This document shows positions 63,048 through 64,000 of a stretch of 64,000 nt of DNA, in pieces. Position 1 is the first letter of the stretch; each line of letters opens with the position of its first letter. The notes under the pieces were generated by a model that worked only from the letters and a program-made list of their open reading frames with translations, was not told where the DNA came from and ran no database searches. The position numbers were made by a program, and so were the translations under genes. Source of the stretch: Agarophyton chilense (Eukaryota > Rhodophyta > Florideophyceae > Gracilariales > Gracilariaceae); the NCBI GenBank assembly GCA_030374765.1, contig JARGXX010000006.1, positions 744,001-808,000 of the forward strand, read 5' to 3'.

Positions 63048-63926
63048 CTAAGGTAGAGGTTTACGAACCCGATTGTCAAAGTCCTTCTTGTAGGCGCGTT
63101 GAGCTTTGTCCATTGCTTTCCGGGCTATCGGCACCATCTTCGTAAGCCACTCCTTCCAGGCTTCTCGGTACAATCCCGGTGACGGGTACGTCGACAGCGT
63201 CGGTTGAGCCTCGATAGCGACCGGCAGCGGTGTCCTCGACAGTACCAGTTCGAATGGGGATAAAGATGTAACCCGATGTACCTGGGTGTTGTATGCATAC
63301 GTGATAGCGTCTGTGTACAAGTCCCAATTTTTGGGGTGATCCGCAACATACGATCTCAAAGCGTTGAGTATCGTGCGGTTAAACCTCTCCACCTGGCCAT
63401 TCTCCTGAGGGTGATACGTAGTAACAAATAAATTCCTTACATCAAGGATTCGACATACATCCTGAAAGAACTTTGATGCGAATTGCCCTCCGTTGTCGGA
63501 TAACAACTGCACCGGCGGTCCATATACGAACACCCAATGGGTCACGAACGCTTGCGCGACGGTAGCGGCGGTGATCCGCTTCAGCGGCACAGTTCTCGTT
63601 AACTTAGAGAATCTGTCAGAAATGACAAGCAGATACCGATGACCTCGGGGCGTTCTGATAAACTCCCCTAGGATGTCTATGGCCACAAATTCGAGTGGAG
63701 CCCGTGCCGGGAACAGCGTCAACTTCTTAGAGTGCTGCCGAAGTTTGACGTCATTCTTGGCGCAATTGGCGCAGGCCCGTCTGACGGCGTAACAATCGAA
63801 TGCCATTGCCGGCCAGTGAAATTCCCTTCTCAACCTGAGGTACAGTTTTCTTCCCCCGGGGTGGGCGCCAACCTTCAAATAGTGAGTGAGGTGTAATACC
63901 CTCTGTTGTAGGGTGTGCGGCACCAC
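63048..63926 (-). CDS. gypsy-E integrase, zinc and catalytic domains
   Basis: Zinc-binding N-terminus with H-x3-H-like ligands (L-T-H-Y ... A-H-P-G-G) and C-A-N-C. Catalytic core: V-A-I-D-I-L-G (first Asp), L-L-S-D-N-G-G-Q-F (second Asp) and E-N-G-Q-V-E-R-F-N (Glu). It inserts the cDNA into the genome. It closely resembles the decayed integrase of gypsy-A (7611-7191), including S-D-R-F-S-K-L-T-R. The frame continues upstream towards the window edge. Confidence 0.88.
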   Translation of the reverse strand: MVPHTLQQRVLHLTHYLKVGAHPGGRKLYLRLRREFHWPAMAFDCYAVRRACANCAKNDVKLRQHSKKLTLFPARAPLEFVAIDILGEFIRTPRGHRYLLVISDRFSKLTRTVPLKRITAATVAQAFVTHWVFVYGPPVQLLSDNGGQFASKFFQDVCRILDVRNLFVTTYHPQENGQVERFNRTILNALRSYVADHPKNWDLYTDAITYAYNTQVHRVTSLSPFELVLSRTPLPVAIEAQPTLSTYPSPGLYREAWKEWLTKMVPIARKAMDKAQRAYKKDFDNRVRKPLP

Positions 63927-64000
63927 TATCCTCGGGCGAGGTCCAACGGTCCTGATTAGGTAACCCTGATCGTCGTCCTCGAAAGGTAACTGAAATCCTC
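63927..64000 (-). pseudogene. gypsy-E pol, cut by the window edge
   Basis: The minus strand continues as the linker between RNase H and integrase of gypsy-E. Too short to describe further. Confidence 0.5.

Larger units (their letters stand above)
58123..64000 (-). mobile_element. gypsy-E: 3' half of a Ty3/gypsy chromovirus with an opposite-strand gene
   Basis: Clearly more GC-rich than the rest of the window. From the right edge leftwards on the minus strand: integrase (to 63048), integrase C-terminus (63047-62211), chromodomain (61628-61338), then a plus-strand gene (59112-60968), a polypurine tract (59045-59032) and the 3' LTR (59031 to about 58123). RT, Gag and the 5' LTR lie beyond the window. 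Only one or two breaks are visible, so it is fairly young. Confidence 0.85.

Overview
The window is a dense nest of transposable elements. I see no convincing host gene, no rRNA or tRNA gene and no CRISPR array. Almost every recognisable reading frame belongs to an LTR retrotransposon (Ty1/copia or Ty3/gypsy) or to one of three DNA transposons (Mutator-like, pogo-like, PIF/Harbinger-like). The genome is eukaryotic. The single-frame copia elements primed by an internal part of initiator tRNA-Met, the packed insertions and the gypsy types suggest a repeat-rich alga, perhaps a red seaweed. An oomycete or another protist cannot be excluded, and this is a guess from element style, not from a marker gene.

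Layout: 1-1300 is AT-rich and unassigned. 1300-3542 is an eroded copia fragment (copia-1) with its 3' LTR. From 3543 to about 19340 lies an old gypsy element (gypsy-A) read on the minus strand. Copia-B (8212-18694, old) is inserted in it, and copia-A (10341-15246, very young, looks whole) is inserted in copia-B, so the nest is three deep. A Mutator-like element fills 19881-23607 and carries a J-domain-like gene beside its transposase. Gypsy and other pol scraps follow (23608-25062). Young copia-C (25063-30304) is inserted in them. Copia-E (about 30480-38920) is split by young, whole-looking copia-D (32612-37694, minus strand). Copia-F (39108-49102) is split by older copia-G (39830-45120). Then come a dead pogo-like transposase (49340-51324), a dead Harbinger-like transposase (52130-52919), gypsy-D (52920-58122, minus) and the 3' half of gypsy-E (58123 to the window end, minus).

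Two features stand out. First, copia-A, -C, -D and -G form one lineage. Gag starts at an ATG that lies inside the tRNA primer-binding site. The LTR ends are TA...TA in three of the four. A Tudor-like reader domain sits between integrase and reverse transcriptase in Pol, in the place where a chromatin-targeting module would make sense. Second, gypsy-A and gypsy-E both carry an extra gene on the opposite strand between the chromodomain end of pol and the 3' LTR. In gypsy-E it is an open 618-codon frame.

The young copia insertions all lie inside the coding regions of older retroelements, which gives the window its Russian-doll structure. LTR-element breaks are reported only as approximate counts.
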